A stretch of DNA of 64,000 bases, taken from NCBI RefSeq assembly GCF_033097365.1, contig NZ_AP028461.1, positions 9,176,001 through 9,240,000 of the forward strand, given 5' to 3'. The translations under genes and the position numbers were made by a program. Positions 23,508-32,729 of the stretch are shown in pieces. The stretch comes from Actinoplanes sichuanensis. Its GTDB lineage: Bacteria > Actinomycetota > Actinomycetes > Mycobacteriales > Micromonosporaceae. The notes beneath the pieces were generated by a model. That model was not told where the DNA came from and made no database searches. It was given only the letters and a program-made list of their open reading frames with translations. The first letter of the stretch is position 1. Every line of letters starts with the position of its first letter.

Positions 23508-25922
23508 GTGCGCAAGGTGGTCGCAGGACTGCTCGGCGCCGTGGTCGTGTCCAGCGTCGGTGCGATGGCACCGATGATGGCCGTGGCGGCGCCACCCTCG
23601 GACTCAGCCCCGGCTGCGCCCGCTAGCGAATCCGCTCACCTCGACGACCATGACATGCCCAACCCGCTCGAAGAGAAGCGCCGCGCCCTGCGCGAGCAGG
23701 CGGTCTCCGAGGTGGTCAGCGGCAAGGCCAAGGTCGAGACCGTGAACGGAAGCCGGGTCGTCAACCTGGGCAAGACCTATGGAAACGGCGGCTTCGGGCA
23801 CCCGGGCAAGAACCAGTACGTCGAACTGGCTCGGGAGAAGACCGACAAGATCTTCGTCATCCTGACCGAGTTCGGTAACGAGCGGCACCCGAACTTCCCG
23901 GACAAGGACACGACGACGCAGTTCGCCGGCCCCTCGACCTTCGAGGGCCCGCTGCACAACGCGATTCCGGAGCCGGACCGGAAGGTGGACAACTCCACCA
24001 TCTGGCAGGCGGACTACTCGCCCGACTACTTCCGGAAGCTGTACTTCGGCACCGGCAAGAACGTCGAGTCGGTCAAGACCTACTTCGAGGAGCAGTCCTC
24101 GGGTCGCTACAGCGTCGACGGCCAGGTCTCCGACTGGGTCAAGGTCAAGTACAACGAGGCGCGGTACGGCCGGTCCAGCGACAACCCGACCGACGCCAAC
24201 GGTGACGACCCCGCCGTCTGCGCGAGCAGCAACTGCACCAACGTGTGGGAGCTGGTCAAGGACGGCGTGAACCAGTGGTACGCGGACCAGCTTGCGGCCG
24301 GCAAGACCGAGGCCCAGGTCAACGCCGCGCTCGCCGAGTACGACGTCTACGACCGTTACGACTACAACGGCAACGGTAACTTCAACGAGCCCGACGGTTA
24401 CCTGGACCACTTCCAGATCGTCCACTCCGGCGGCGACCAGGCCGACGGCGACCCGTACCAGGGTGAGGACGCGATCTGGAGCCACCGCTGGTACGCCTAC
24501 TCCAGCAGCGCCGGCGTGACCGGCCCGGCGTTCAACAAGCTCGGTGGCGCCAAGGTCGGCAGCAGCAACCTGTGGGTCGGTGACTACACCGTCCAGCCCG
24601 AGAACGGCGGCCTCAGCGTCTTCGTTCACGAGTACACCCACGACCTCGGTCTGCCGGACGACTACGACACCAGTGGTCTGGGCGACAACAACAGCGAGTA
24701 CTGGACGCTGATGGCGCAGAGCCGTCTCAGCGCCAAGAACGACCAGGGCATCGGCACGCGGCCGGGCGACCTGGGCGCGTGGAACAAGCTCCAGCTCGGG
24801 TGGCTGAACTACGAGACGGTCAAGGCCGGCCAGAAGAAGGTCGTCAACCTCGGCCCCGAGGAGTACAACACCAAGAAGAAGCAGGCCATCGTGGTCAACC
24901 TGCCGGACAAGCCGGTGACCACCGACCTGGGTGCCCCGTTCGCCGGCAGCAAGCAGTTCTTCTCCGGCAACGCCGACGACCTGAACGTCTCGCTGTCGAA
25001 GTCGATCGACCTCACCGGCAAGACCTCGGGCAGCGTCTCGCTCAAGGGCCGGTACGCGATCGAGCTCGACTACGACTACCTCTACGCCGAGGTGTCGACC
25101 GACGGTGGCGCGAACTGGACCAAGCTCGACGGCACCGCGGGCGGTGCCCCGTTCGTCAAGGACGGCGCGGGCGCTCCGGCGATCAGTGGCTCCTCCAACG
25201 GCGCCTGGGTCGACGTCAACGTGCCGCTGAACGCGTACGCGGGTCAGAAGTTCGACTTCCGCCTGCACTACGTGACCGATGGTGGTGTCTCCGAGGGCGG
25301 CTTCTTCGGTGACGAGCTGACCATCACCGCCGATGGCGCGGTCGTCTCCACCGAGGGCGCCGAGGGCACCTCGACCTGGACCGCGAACGGGTTCTCGATC
25401 GTGGGTGCCACCAGCACCGCGAACTACCCGAACTACTACATCGCCGGTTACCGCAGCTACACCTCGTACGACAAGTACCTGGCGACCGGCCCGTACAACT
25501 TCGGCTTCGCGAACACCAAGCCGGACTGGGTGGAGCACTACAACTACCAGACCGGTCTGCTGATCTCGTACTGGGACACCTCGCAGGTCGACAACAACAC
25601 CAACGAGCACCCGGGTACGGGCCGCAACCTGTACATCGACGCTCACCCGAAGCCGGTCCTCAACCCGACCGGTGTCCCGTGGCGGGCCCGGGTCCAGGTG
25701 TACGACGCTCCGTTCAGCCTCTACCCGACTGACGGAATGACCCTGCACCTGAACGGCGCGAAGTCGGTCATCAAGCCGCAGTTCGGTGACCCGATCTTCA
25801 ACGACAAGGACAAGTACTTCTACGAGGAGCTGCCGAACCACGGCGTCAAGCTCCCCGCCGTCGGCGTCAAGCTGGCCGTCCTGAGCCAGGTCGGCACCTC
25901 GATGACGGTGGCCGTTTACTGA
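23508..25922 (+). CDS. Secreted M6-family metalloprotease (immune inhibitor A-like)
   Basis: An 804-residue protein from GTG at 23508, with GGAGGT 7 nt upstream. The signal peptide is RKVVAGLLGAVVVSSVGA and following residues up to AVAA. A propeptide-like charged helix follows (NPLEEKRRALREQAVSEVV). The M6 catalytic domain contains the zinc site HEYTHDLGLPDDYD (HExxH at about residues 375-379), preceded by GGDQADGDPYQGEDAIWSHR. A downstream beta-sandwich (LDYDYLYAEVSTDGGANWT) and C-terminal domain match InhA/PrtV-type enzymes. It degrades extracellular proteins for nutrition or competition. Monocistronic, ending in a strong terminator. Confidence 0.93.
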   Translation: MRKVVAGLLGAVVVSSVGAMAPMMAVAAPPSDSAPAAPASESAHLDDHDMPNPLEEKRRALREQAVSEVVSGKAKVETVNGSRVVNLGKTYGNGGFGHPGKNQYVELAREKTDKIFVILTEFGNERHPNFPDKDTTTQFAGPSTFEGPLHNAIPEPDRKVDNSTIWQADYSPDYFRKLYFGTGKNVESVKTYFEEQSSGRYSVDGQVSDWVKVKYNEARYGRSSDNPTDANGDDPAVCASSNCTNVWELVKDGVNQWYADQLAAGKTEAQVNAALAEYDVYDRYDYNGNGNFNEPDGYLDHFQIVHSGGDQADGDPYQGEDAIWSHRWYAYSSSAGVTGPAFNKLGGAKVGSSNLWVGDYTVQPENGGLSVFVHEYTHDLGLPDDYDTSGLGDNNSEYWTLMAQSRLSAKNDQGIGTRPGDLGAWNKLQLGWLNYETVKAGQKKVVNLGPEEYNTKKKQAIVVNLPDKPVTTDLGAPFAGSKQFFSGNADDLNVSLSKSIDLTGKTSGSVSLKGRYAIELDYDYLYAEVSTDGGANWTKLDGTAGGAPFVKDGAGAPAISGSSNGAWVDVNVPLNAYAGQKFDFRLHYVTDGGVSEGGFFGDELTITADGAVVSTEGAEGTSTWTANGFSIVGATSTANYPNYYIAGYRSYTSYDKYLATGPYNFGFANTKPDWVEHYNYQTGLLISYWDTSQVDNNTNEHPGTGRNLYIDAHPKPVLNPTGVPWRARVQVYDAPFSLYPTDGMTLHLNGAKSVIKPQFGDPIFNDKDKYFYEELPNHGVKLPAVGVKLAVLSQVGTSMTVAVY

Positions 25923-25934
25923 TCCACGTACGAC

Positions 25935-25964
25935 AACGGCGCCCGGGGCAACCCGGGCGCCGTT
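25935..25964 (+). terminator. Terminator of the M6 protease gene
   Basis: AACGGCGCCCGGG, loop GCAA, then CCCGGGCGCCGTT followed by CGTGTTT. A perfect 13-bp stem with a tetraloop, 12 nt past the stop codon. Confidence 0.85.
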
Positions 25965-26036
25965 CGTGTTTCACGGAACCGGGTACACCCGCGATTCGTC
26001 CTATCTTCTACGCCTTACGCGGGAAGGATGAGCTTC

Positions 26037-26531
26037 ATGCGCACTCAAGCAACGTTCCGGATCGGCCTGGCCGTCGTGGCCGGGGCGATCATCGCCGGTT
26101 GCGCGAACAGTTCGGGCTCACCGGCCACGCCCTCTTCTTCGGTGTCCTCCCCCGGCAGCGCTCCGGTGCCCTCCACGGCCCCCTCCTCGCCCCCGGCGCC
26201 CGTTCCGACCACCGAGTCGACGACGCCCGCGGGCACGCCGCCCACCGGGAAGCCACTGCCGACGATCACGTTGACCGACAAGCCGCCCAAGGAGCCCACC
26301 GACCAGCAGCCGAACACCGGCTGGGTGGCCGGGATGGTCACTCGCGGCGGCAAGGGTCCGTGTTACGGCTTGATCGCCGACGACGGCCAGCGGTACGCCC
26401 TCTACTCCACCGCCGGCATCGAACTGGCCCAAGGCTCCCGGGTGAAGGTGAAGCTGGAGACGACCCCGCTGCGCATCTACTGCGGGCCGGGCACGTTGAT
26501 GGCGATGACCGAGGCCGACCCGGTCAAATGA
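26037..26531 (+). CDS. Lipoprotein with Pro/Ser/Thr-rich linker
   Basis: About 164 residues from ATG at 26037, chosen over the ATG at 26028 because GGGAAGG then has proper spacing. The lipoprotein signal peptide ends in the lipobox IIAGC (Cys about 22), so it is anchored to the outer face of the membrane. About 70 residues of Pro/Ser/Thr-rich spacer follow. A small C-terminal domain comes last (GWVAGMVTRGGKGPCYGLIA, DDGQRYALYSTAGIELAQG) with two Cys that could form a disulfide, compatible with an OB-like barrel. Function unknown. Confidence 0.75.
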   Translation: MRTQATFRIGLAVVAGAIIAGCANSSGSPATPSSSVSSPGSAPVPSTAPSSPPAPVPTTESTTPAGTPPTGKPLPTITLTDKPPKEPTDQQPNTGWVAGMVTRGGKGPCYGLIADDGQRYALYSTAGIELAQGSRVKVKLETTPLRIYCGPGTLMAMTEADPVK

Positions 26532-26597
26532 TCACGGTGTGGCTCCATTTCACCACCGTTCGACGTCGTCCGTGACAGCGGAGCCTAGGCTTACGAC

Positions 26598-27524
26598 ATG
26601 GGTGGTCGGGTGGACGAGTCGTGCGTGCTGACGGAGGGGCCGTGGTCGCACCGTTTCGTCGGCGCCAACGGCTCCCGGTTCCACGTCGCTGAGGTCGGCA
26701 CCGGCCCGCTCGTTCTCTTCCTGCACGGCTTCCCCGAGTTCTGGTGGGCCTGGCACGACATCATGGTCCGGGTCGCCGACGCCGGTTTCCGGGCGGCGGC
26801 GATCGACCTGCGTGGCTACGGTGCGAGCGACAAACCCCCGCGGGGGTATGACGGTTACACGATGGCCGCCGACGTCACCGGCCTGATCCGCGCCCTCGGT
26901 GAGCGGTCGGCGACCGTGGTCGGAGCCGGCGCGGGCGGCATGATCGGCTGGGCCGCCGCCTCGTTCCACCCCAAGCTGGTGAACAGGCTCGTGGTGCTCG
27001 GTGCCGCCCATCCGCTGCGGTTGCGGGCCGCGCTCTTCGCCGACCCGCGGGGGCAGCTCTCCGCCTCGTCGACTGTCGTGCGCTTCCAGGTGCCCCGCTT
27101 CGAGCACGTGCTGACGCGTGACGACGCGGCCCTGGTCGGCGAGCTGATGACCAGGTGGAGCAGCCCGCGCTGGGCGGCCACCCCGGAGTTCGACGACTAT
27201 GTGGCGCGCTGCCGAGAGGCCATGCAGATCCCGCAGGCGTCGTTCTGCGCCCTGGAGGCGTACCGCTGGGTGGCCCGGAGTGCGTTGCGGCTCCAGGGCT
27301 ACCGGTTCGTGAAGCTCATGCAGCGCCCGTCGAGTGTGCCGACACTTCAGTTGCACGGTGCGCTGGACACGGCTGTGCTGCCCCGTACCGCGCAGGGTTC
27401 CGGACGTTACGTGACCGCCCCGTACGAGTGGCGGCTGTTGCCCGATGCCGGGCACTTCCTGCACCAGGAAGCCCCGGACGTGGTGACCGGCGAGATCCTC
27501 AGGTGGCTCAAAACCCCGTCCTGA
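26598..27524 (+). CDS. Alpha/beta hydrolase (epoxide-hydrolase type) lacking the nucleophile
   Basis: A 308-residue protein. The fold is clear: PLVLFLHGFPEFWWAWHDIM (oxyanion HGFPE), AAIDLRGYGASDKP, YDGYTMAADVTGLIRAL, acid Asp in LQLHGALDTAVLP, and the base His in LLPDAGHFLHQEAP. The nucleophile elbow, normally GHDWGG in epoxide hydrolases or GxSxG in esterases, reads GAGAGG, with Gly at the nucleophile position and Ala replacing the adjacent His. It is EphE-like in position near acs, as in mycobacteria (recalled synteny). Either a non-hydrolytic pseudoenzyme or an enzyme with a shifted mechanism. Confidence 0.8.
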   Translation: MGGRVDESCVLTEGPWSHRFVGANGSRFHVAEVGTGPLVLFLHGFPEFWWAWHDIMVRVADAGFRAAAIDLRGYGASDKPPRGYDGYTMAADVTGLIRALGERSATVVGAGAGGMIGWAAASFHPKLVNRLVVLGAAHPLRLRAALFADPRGQLSASSTVVRFQVPRFEHVLTRDDAALVGELMTRWSSPRWAATPEFDDYVARCREAMQIPQASFCALEAYRWVARSALRLQGYRFVKLMQRPSSVPTLQLHGALDTAVLPRTAQGSGRYVTAPYEWRLLPDAGHFLHQEAPDVVTGEILRWLKTPS

Positions 27525-28046
27525 TTTTCCGCTTATGATCACCTTAAGTGGCCATTAATAGATCAACTAGGGCATCAATCTGTCCTATTCTCACCGTCGG
27601 TTGCGGTTGATACCGCTTCCCGACTGTGACTTCCCCACCCATCCCCACCAGATCAGGGTCGGCCCGGTCCCCCAACCCGGGCCGGCCACGATCTCCGGAT
27701 GCCGGGGCCGAACCCCTTTCGTCATCGGCCCCGGCATCCGGCAAAGGCACCGCGTCACTCCCGGGCATCCCCTGCAACGCCCGTGAGTGACGACCGGTTC
27801 CGGCCGTCCCACCGGTGCGCGGCGACCATTACCTTCTCTCCTCAGGTCGCCGAACATCCGGGAACGGTCGACGGGCTCCCCACCTCCCAGGCGGGGAGCC
27901 CAACCTTTTCCACAGAGTTATCCACAGGCTGGCAACCATCGCATCAGCCCGGCGGGCGCGCTTCGGCCCGGAGGGGCCGGAGCCTCGCGGGGTAGGTCCG
28001 GGGACGTGTGGATGCGGTTGGGGGCCGATGGCCGTACCAGATGGGG
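27525..28046. other. 522-bp intergenic stretch with hairpins and a DnaA-box-like site
   Basis: No convincing gene. It holds three hairpins: GGCCCGG/CCGGGCC (27661-27667, 27677-27683), the 17-bp stem at 27695-27741, and GGGCTCCCC/GGGGAGCCC (27873-27881, 27893-27901). TTATCCACA at 27918-27926 matches the classical DnaA box, and the preceding TTTTCCACA (27906-27914) is one mismatch away. Genes on both sides converge here, so the hairpins may act as terminators. Confidence 0.6.
27695..27741. terminator. Perfect 17-bp hairpin between convergent genes
   Basis: CCGGATGCCGGGGCCGA, 13-nt loop, then TCGGCCCCGGCATCCGG. There is no mismatch in the stem. No T-run follows, so factor-independent termination is uncertain, but position and stability suit a bidirectional transcription block. 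Confidence 0.5.
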
Positions 28047-28409
28047 TCAGATTCGGTGTTCGTAGCGGTCTCGGACCTCGTGGGCCGGAGCCCATCCCTG
28101 ATAGACGCCGTAGTCGAACTCTTCGAGGCCGAGCTGGCGGGCCACCGGCGCGCGGCCGCCCGTGTACTCCAGACGCAGCCAGGCATCGGCTTCGGCGAGG
28201 ACGATGAACGGCTCGCCGCGCCAGGTGCACAGGGTGCGGACGTAGGCCATTTCGTCGTACTCGTCCGGTTCCAGGACGCGGACGTAACGGCCCGGCTTAG
28301 TCTCCTCGAAGCCGTCACCCGGGGAGGCGCTGTAGATGCGGACATTGTCGCCATCAGGGGCCGCGTCGTACTCCCGGCCCTGCCAGGTGACCACGTAACC
28401 GTCGCGCAT
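28047..28409 (-). CDS. Hypothetical protein, last gene of the WXG100/SseB operon
   Basis: A 120-residue protein of acidic, beta-rich character (GYVVTWQGREYDAAPDGDNV, GRYVRVLEPDEYDEMAYVRT, EPFIVLAEADAWLRLEYTGG). No named family is recognised. It starts 2 nt after the stop of the giant SseB-like gene, so they are co-transcribed and probably work together, presumably around type VII secretion. No signal peptide or membrane segment. Confidence 0.7.
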   Translation of the reverse strand: MRDGYVVTWQGREYDAAPDGDNVRIYSASPGDGFEETKPGRYVRVLEPDEYDEMAYVRTLCTWRGEPFIVLAEADAWLRLEYTGGRAPVARQLGLEEFDYGVYQGWAPAHEVRDRYEHRI

Positions 28410-28411
28410 CG

Positions 28412-31400
28412 TTACTCACCCACCCGGCGCCACTGAGGGCCGTCCGCGTCGAAGATCGCCATCATCCGCTCGTTGCCGTCCACGTCGATGCTCCACAGCT
28501 GCGCGCCGTGCGGCAGGCGGACACTGTCCACCTTGAACTCGGCGATGACGTCCCGGCCCTCGCCCGGCGCGAATCCGTTGCCACGGAACGGCGGACGCTC
28601 TATCACCCAGCCGTCCATGGCGCGCAGAGCCTGCTCGTTCTGGCCACCGTAGGGGATCCGGTAGAGGCTCGGCCGATACGCCGGCCACCGCAACACGAAC
28701 GCCTCTTTGGCGTCCGGCTGGAACGGTGACGAGTCGTAGTAGAGCCCGAGGGCACCGAACAACTCGGCCGGGGTACTCAGGTGCTCGACCTCGGACGCCC
28801 GGTGCACGAAACCGGCCACCCGGTCGTAACCCCGGTCGAGGTAGTAATCGACCTGCTCGGCGGCGATCGTCTTCTGCATGACGGTGGCCTGCTGGGCCTC
28901 GTCGCTGGCCGGTTGGGGCGCCGGCACCGGGGCGGGCTGCGTCTCGGTCACCGGCGCCTCGGCCGGTTCGGCGCCGAGACCGGCCTCGGTGGCCCAGTTG
29001 GCCAGCGCGATGATCTGCGCACCGGGGTACTTGGCGCCGACCGGAGTGCCCGGGTTCACCGCGAACGACCACGCCGGGTCCGGCCAGTTGCGAATCAGCT
29101 CGTAGAAGCGGACCCCGACCGTCCGGGTCGGCTCGCCGAAGTGATCGGAGAGCCGGTCCTTGCTGGTGAACACGATCAGGTAGCGCTCGCCGTCGACCTC
29201 CTCCGGCAGGAACGCGAAACCGGACTCGCCGGGCGCACTACCGGGACGGGAGTGGCTGGCGACCGGCACCAGGACCTGAGCCAGCAGCAGCGTGGACAGG
29301 AACACGTCGGTGTTGCCGGTGTCCGCGGCGTCCTGCAACTCCTGCTCGACCTCGTTGGCCGGCACGAAATCCGTGCCGGACGGGCCCCGGGAACCGGTGG
29401 CCGACCCGGAGACGCCGAGGTTGGACGCGCCGGTCGGGGTGTAACCGCCGGTTGCGACGGGCAGCGCCTGGGTCGCGAAGGCCGGGCCCGACAACGCCTG
29501 CGTGGCATACGCCGACGCCGGGCTGCCCTGCGGCGGAAGCCCGTAGGCCGGACCGGGCGCGGGCTGGGTGTACGCCTGCGGCGCGGCCGGGGCCGGGTAA
29601 CCGGAACCGGAACCGGACGGATAGGCGGTGGCGCCACCGGCACCCGGGATCACCGGCGGCAGCAGGTTCGTCATCGTCGTCGCCGCGGGCGACTCGGCCT
29701 CCGGCCGAGGGGTGATCGACGGCGCCGGACCTGACGGCCCGAAACGGTCGGCGGCGGACGGCGGGGCCTGACGGTCCCATGCCGGAGGCTCAGCGGGGGT
29801 ACGGGCTCCGAGCGCCTGTGCCGCGGCGGCCATCGAAGTGGGCCGCTCGGACGGCGGCGTGACCTGGCGGCGCGGCAGGGCCCCACCCGGCCCACCGGAG
29901 CCGGGAGCCGATGCGGGCGGACTGACCGGCTGCTGAGCCGGCGGGCCACCGAATGCCGGAGCCGAAGCCGGACTGACCGGCTGCTGCGCTGGCGGGCCGC
30001 CGAAAGCCGGACTGGTCGGTTGCTGCGCCGACGGGCCTCCGAAAGCCGGAGCCGAAGCCGGACTGACCGCCTGTTGCGCCGACGGACCACCGAAGGCGGG
30101 CGCCGACCCTCCGAAGGCCGAAGCCGCTCCCCCGGTGGACGACGGCGATCCGCCGAAACCCGGGGTGGGTGAGCCATAGGACGGGGGCGCCGACACGGGA
30201 GCGCCGGGCGGTGGAGCGGCCGGGCGGATCGCGGGACCCGCACCGGAGCCGCCGGTGGCGTTGGCGACATTCGACGAGGCCGGCACGAACCCGGCCATGC
30301 TGGTCATCGGACCGCCGCCGGTCGACTGCCCAGGCTGCCGCCGCGGCAGGGCACCACCGGGACCGGACCCGGCCGGCGCACTCGCAGGCGGCCCACCGAA
30401 CTGCGGCGCACTCGCGGGCGGCCCACTCATCGGCGCTGCACTCGCAGGCGGCCCACCGAACTGTGGTGCACCGGCCGGGCCGCCGAAGGACTGCCCACCA
30501 CCGGGACCACCGAACGACGGAGCACCGCCGGGACCACCGAAGGACGGAGCGCCTGCCGGCGGAGCGCTCGCCGGAGCGGCACCGGCGGGCGGAGCGTAGG
30601 GAGGCGCGCTGGCCGGCTGTGTGCCCTGCTTCCCGGCCCAGGCCGGGTCGACCGGGGCCTCAGCCGGGTTGTAGGGCGTCACGTGCTCGGGCACCGGCGG
30701 CGTGTTGGCCATCGGTGTACGAACCGGTAGGGGTGCGCCCAGGTCTTGGAGAGGACCGCGAGGGTCTTCGTCCGGCCGGAACGGCATGCCCGGCTTCTCC
30801 CAGCCGGGAGTGGCCATCCCGGCGCCGCCACGCGTCGGCGGAGCAGCCGGAACCTGCGGAGCGGCCGGTGCCGGCGGAACCACGGGAGGCGCATAGGCCG
30901 CTGGAGCGACCGGCGGCGCATAGGCGGCCGGAGCGGGCGGCGGCGCATAGGCCGCAGGTGTCGCCGCCGGGGCGGACGGGCTGCGCACCGGCAGGCCGCT
31001 CGGCGAGGTCCCGCTGGGGGTACGCACCGGGAGCCCACCCGGACCCATCGGTGGCGTGTTGCCCACCGGGGGGATCGGGGCCACCGCGGGAGCGACCGGA
31101 GGGGCCGGCGGAGCACTGACCGGAGCCGGTGGAGCCGACGGGACGGTCGGAGCCGACGAAGCGGCAGTCGCCGCGGCCGGCTCGGGCTCGTAGGTCGGAC
31201 CACCGACCGCGCTCTCGCCACCCGCCCGGCTGGCCGCCAGCGCGGCCGCACCCAGCTCCTGGATCTTCGAGGTGGGGTGCGCCTCACGACCCGGGCCACG
31301 GGTGGGCAGCCGCAGGTCGCCCCGGGCGAGCTGGGCCACGAACCAGGCCGGCAGGTAGCCCTCGATCGGCAGACCGGGGTTGACGGCGAGCCACCACTCG

Positions 31401-31699
31401 AGGTTGGGCCAGGTGTTGGCCAACTCCGAATACGGCACTCGGCGGGCCGAGCCGGTGTAGTCGGCCAGGCAGGACTGCAGCGCGGCGTTCGACGTGAACG
31501 CCAGCACGTGGGTGCGACCGCCGGTACTCCACGTGCCCCAGCCCATCGGCGCAGTGCCGGCTAGAACCTCAGCGGAGACCGGTAACAGAAGGTCGACACC
31601 GGCGAGAATGCGGAAGTAGGACTCCTGGTCGTCGGTGCGCAACGCATCGCGCATCGCAGCCTCGGCGTCCGTAGCCGGTTCCCACTCGGACACGTCCAC
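28412..31699 (-). CDS. Giant SseB-like protein with long Pro/Ala/Gly-rich linker
   Basis: A 1095-residue protein. Residues ~1-130 are an SseB N-terminal-like domain (AMRDALRTDDQESYFRILAG, VDLLLPVS, WWLAVNPGLPIEGYLPAWFV). Residues ~150-720 are a low-complexity Pro/Ala/Gly/Ser linker with recurrent PASAPAFGGP and AQQPVSP units. A second SseB-like domain follows (ELQDAADTGNTDVFLSTLLL, VLVPVAS, SFAVNPGTPVGAKYPGAQII). The last ~150 residues include helices near VDYYLDRGYDRVAGFVHRAS. SseB-type proteins occur near type VII secretion genes in actinobacteria. Cytosolic, no signal peptide. Two copies of the domain with a disordered bridge suggest scaffolding. Confidence 0.8.
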   Translation of the reverse strand: MDVSEWEPATDAEAAMRDALRTDDQESYFRILAGVDLLLPVSAEVLAGTAPMGWGTWSTGGRTHVLAFTSNAALQSCLADYTGSARRVPYSELANTWPNLEWWLAVNPGLPIEGYLPAWFVAQLARGDLRLPTRGPGREAHPTSKIQELGAAALAASRAGGESAVGGPTYEPEPAAATAASSAPTVPSAPPAPVSAPPAPPVAPAVAPIPPVGNTPPMGPGGLPVRTPSGTSPSGLPVRSPSAPAATPAAYAPPPAPAAYAPPVAPAAYAPPVVPPAPAAPQVPAAPPTRGGAGMATPGWEKPGMPFRPDEDPRGPLQDLGAPLPVRTPMANTPPVPEHVTPYNPAEAPVDPAWAGKQGTQPASAPPYAPPAGAAPASAPPAGAPSFGGPGGAPSFGGPGGGQSFGGPAGAPQFGGPPASAAPMSGPPASAPQFGGPPASAPAGSGPGGALPRRQPGQSTGGGPMTSMAGFVPASSNVANATGGSGAGPAIRPAAPPPGAPVSAPPSYGSPTPGFGGSPSSTGGAASAFGGSAPAFGGPSAQQAVSPASAPAFGGPSAQQPTSPAFGGPPAQQPVSPASAPAFGGPPAQQPVSPPASAPGSGGPGGALPRRQVTPPSERPTSMAAAAQALGARTPAEPPAWDRQAPPSAADRFGPSGPAPSITPRPEAESPAATTMTNLLPPVIPGAGGATAYPSGSGSGYPAPAAPQAYTQPAPGPAYGLPPQGSPASAYATQALSGPAFATQALPVATGGYTPTGASNLGVSGSATGSRGPSGTDFVPANEVEQELQDAADTGNTDVFLSTLLLAQVLVPVASHSRPGSAPGESGFAFLPEEVDGERYLIVFTSKDRLSDHFGEPTRTVGVRFYELIRNWPDPAWSFAVNPGTPVGAKYPGAQIIALANWATEAGLGAEPAEAPVTETQPAPVPAPQPASDEAQQATVMQKTIAAEQVDYYLDRGYDRVAGFVHRASEVEHLSTPAELFGALGLYYDSSPFQPDAKEAFVLRWPAYRPSLYRIPYGGQNEQALRAMDGWVIERPPFRGNGFAPGEGRDVIAEFKVDSVRLPHGAQLWSIDVDGNERMMAIFDADGPQWRRVGE

Positions 31700-31937
31700 C
31701 TCTCCCCACGCGTGTCAACGAGCCAACTCAACGCGTATAACCTACAAGGTCAGGCCACAATCACAATGGGCGGCGGCATGCTGACCGTCAGGTTGGGCCT
31801 ACGACGCCTCCGGAAACGAGCCGTCCGGGCCCCGCGGCATGCACCGATGGCTCGATGTGATCACCCAACAACCGATGGTAACCGCGGGATCCGGCGACGC
31901 CATTTACGCGAACGGGCGACCCGATCGGCTCATCGGC

Positions 31938-32231
31938 TCACTGGAACCGGTTGGCCGCGGCCCGCTCGGTGTCCTGGTAGTCGTCGTGCGACCGCTCCAG
32001 CGCCGAACCGATCTCGGCCAGGATGATCTGCAGGTCCTTGGAGGCCGCCTGCCACGTGCGCTGGCGGATGTCGTAGGCATCCTGAGCCGCGCCGGACCAG
32101 GTGCCCTGCAGCTTCTTGCCCTCGCTCTCCAGGTACTCGAGGTCGGCGGTCAGCTTGTTCACCGCCTTCGCGATGTCCAGGCGCGCCTGGTGGAGCGAGT
32201 TGAAGTTGACGAGCAGGTGTCCGTCGTTCAT
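31938..32231 (-). CDS. WXG100-family protein (type VII secretion substrate)
   Basis: A 97-residue protein from ATG at 32231 with GGAGG upstream. Two helices flank a W-x-G turn (KLQGTWSGAAQDAY). The C-terminus carries a YxxxE-type export signal (YQDTERAAANRF). Such proteins form four-helix dimers, typically with a partner encoded next door, here the gene 16 nt upstream (32248-32565). It is secreted through the ESX/type VII machine, and divergent eccE supports this. The cognate core genes eccB, eccC, eccD and mycP are not in this window. Confidence 0.9.
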   Translation of the reverse strand: MNDGHLLVNFNSLHQARLDIAKAVNKLTADLEYLESEGKKLQGTWSGAAQDAYDIRQRTWQAASKDLQIILAEIGSALERSHDDYQDTERAAANRFQ

Positions 32232-32247
32232 GACTTCCTCCGGTAGA

Positions 32248-32565
32248 TCAGAGCGGCAGGGTGAACTGGCCGCCGGTCCGGCCGATGCTGGACGCGGCCT
32301 CGGTGTCGGAACGCTCGTAGCTGGCACCGGACGTACGGATACCCTCGGCGGTCTCGGCGAGAGCGTCGTTGAGCCGCTTGAGGTCGCCCGCATACCGCGT
32401 CTTGACGTCCTCGAACGCCAGCGCGCCCTGACCCTTCCACCCGGCGCTGAGGCCCTCCAGCTCCCGCATCAGCGTGCTGAGCATGCTCTGGAGCGAACCG
32501 TTGATCCGTTCGAACTCGTTGGCGGTACTCGCCATCTGTGCGGACTGGCTCTCAGTCTGCGACAT
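32248..32565 (-). CDS. WXG100-family protein, partner of the 31938 gene
   Basis: A 105-residue protein. The W-x-G motif is in LSAGWKGQGALAF, between two helices (INGSLQSMLSTLMRELEGL and GDLKRLNDALAETAEGIRTS). The C-terminal YERSDTEAASSI resembles the YxxxD export signal. It is the first gene of the minus-strand operon that runs through its partner to the SseB-like protein. The 266-bp gap to divergent eccE carries the promoters and two DnaA-box-like sites. Confidence 0.9.
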   Translation of the reverse strand: MSQTESQSAQMASTANEFERINGSLQSMLSTLMRELEGLSAGWKGQGALAFEDVKTRYAGDLKRLNDALAETAEGIRTSGASYERSDTEAASSIGRTGGQFTLPL

Positions 32566-32729
32566 CCTGACGTCACCCCTTTCCCAAATCTGATCCGTTG
32601 TGGACCACCGGTCGCATCGACGCGGGCCACCAGGTTAGCCGCTCACGAGCAGGCCGGCGGCCCGCCGCGAAATAACAGCGACGACGTTAGCGGCCCGGTA
32701 CGAGCTCCGTCTGCCCCGAGACGCCAACC

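Noticed and set aside
23604..25841. A 745-codon minus-strand frame inside the M6 protease gene
   Set aside because: Mirror frame, Val/Arg/Leu-rich without domains; the plus-strand gene has clear protease motifs.
27544..27777. A 77-codon minus-strand gene in the 27.5-28 kb gap
   Set aside because: Composition is unlike neighbouring proteins, it spans the perfect 17-bp hairpin, and it has no ribosome site.
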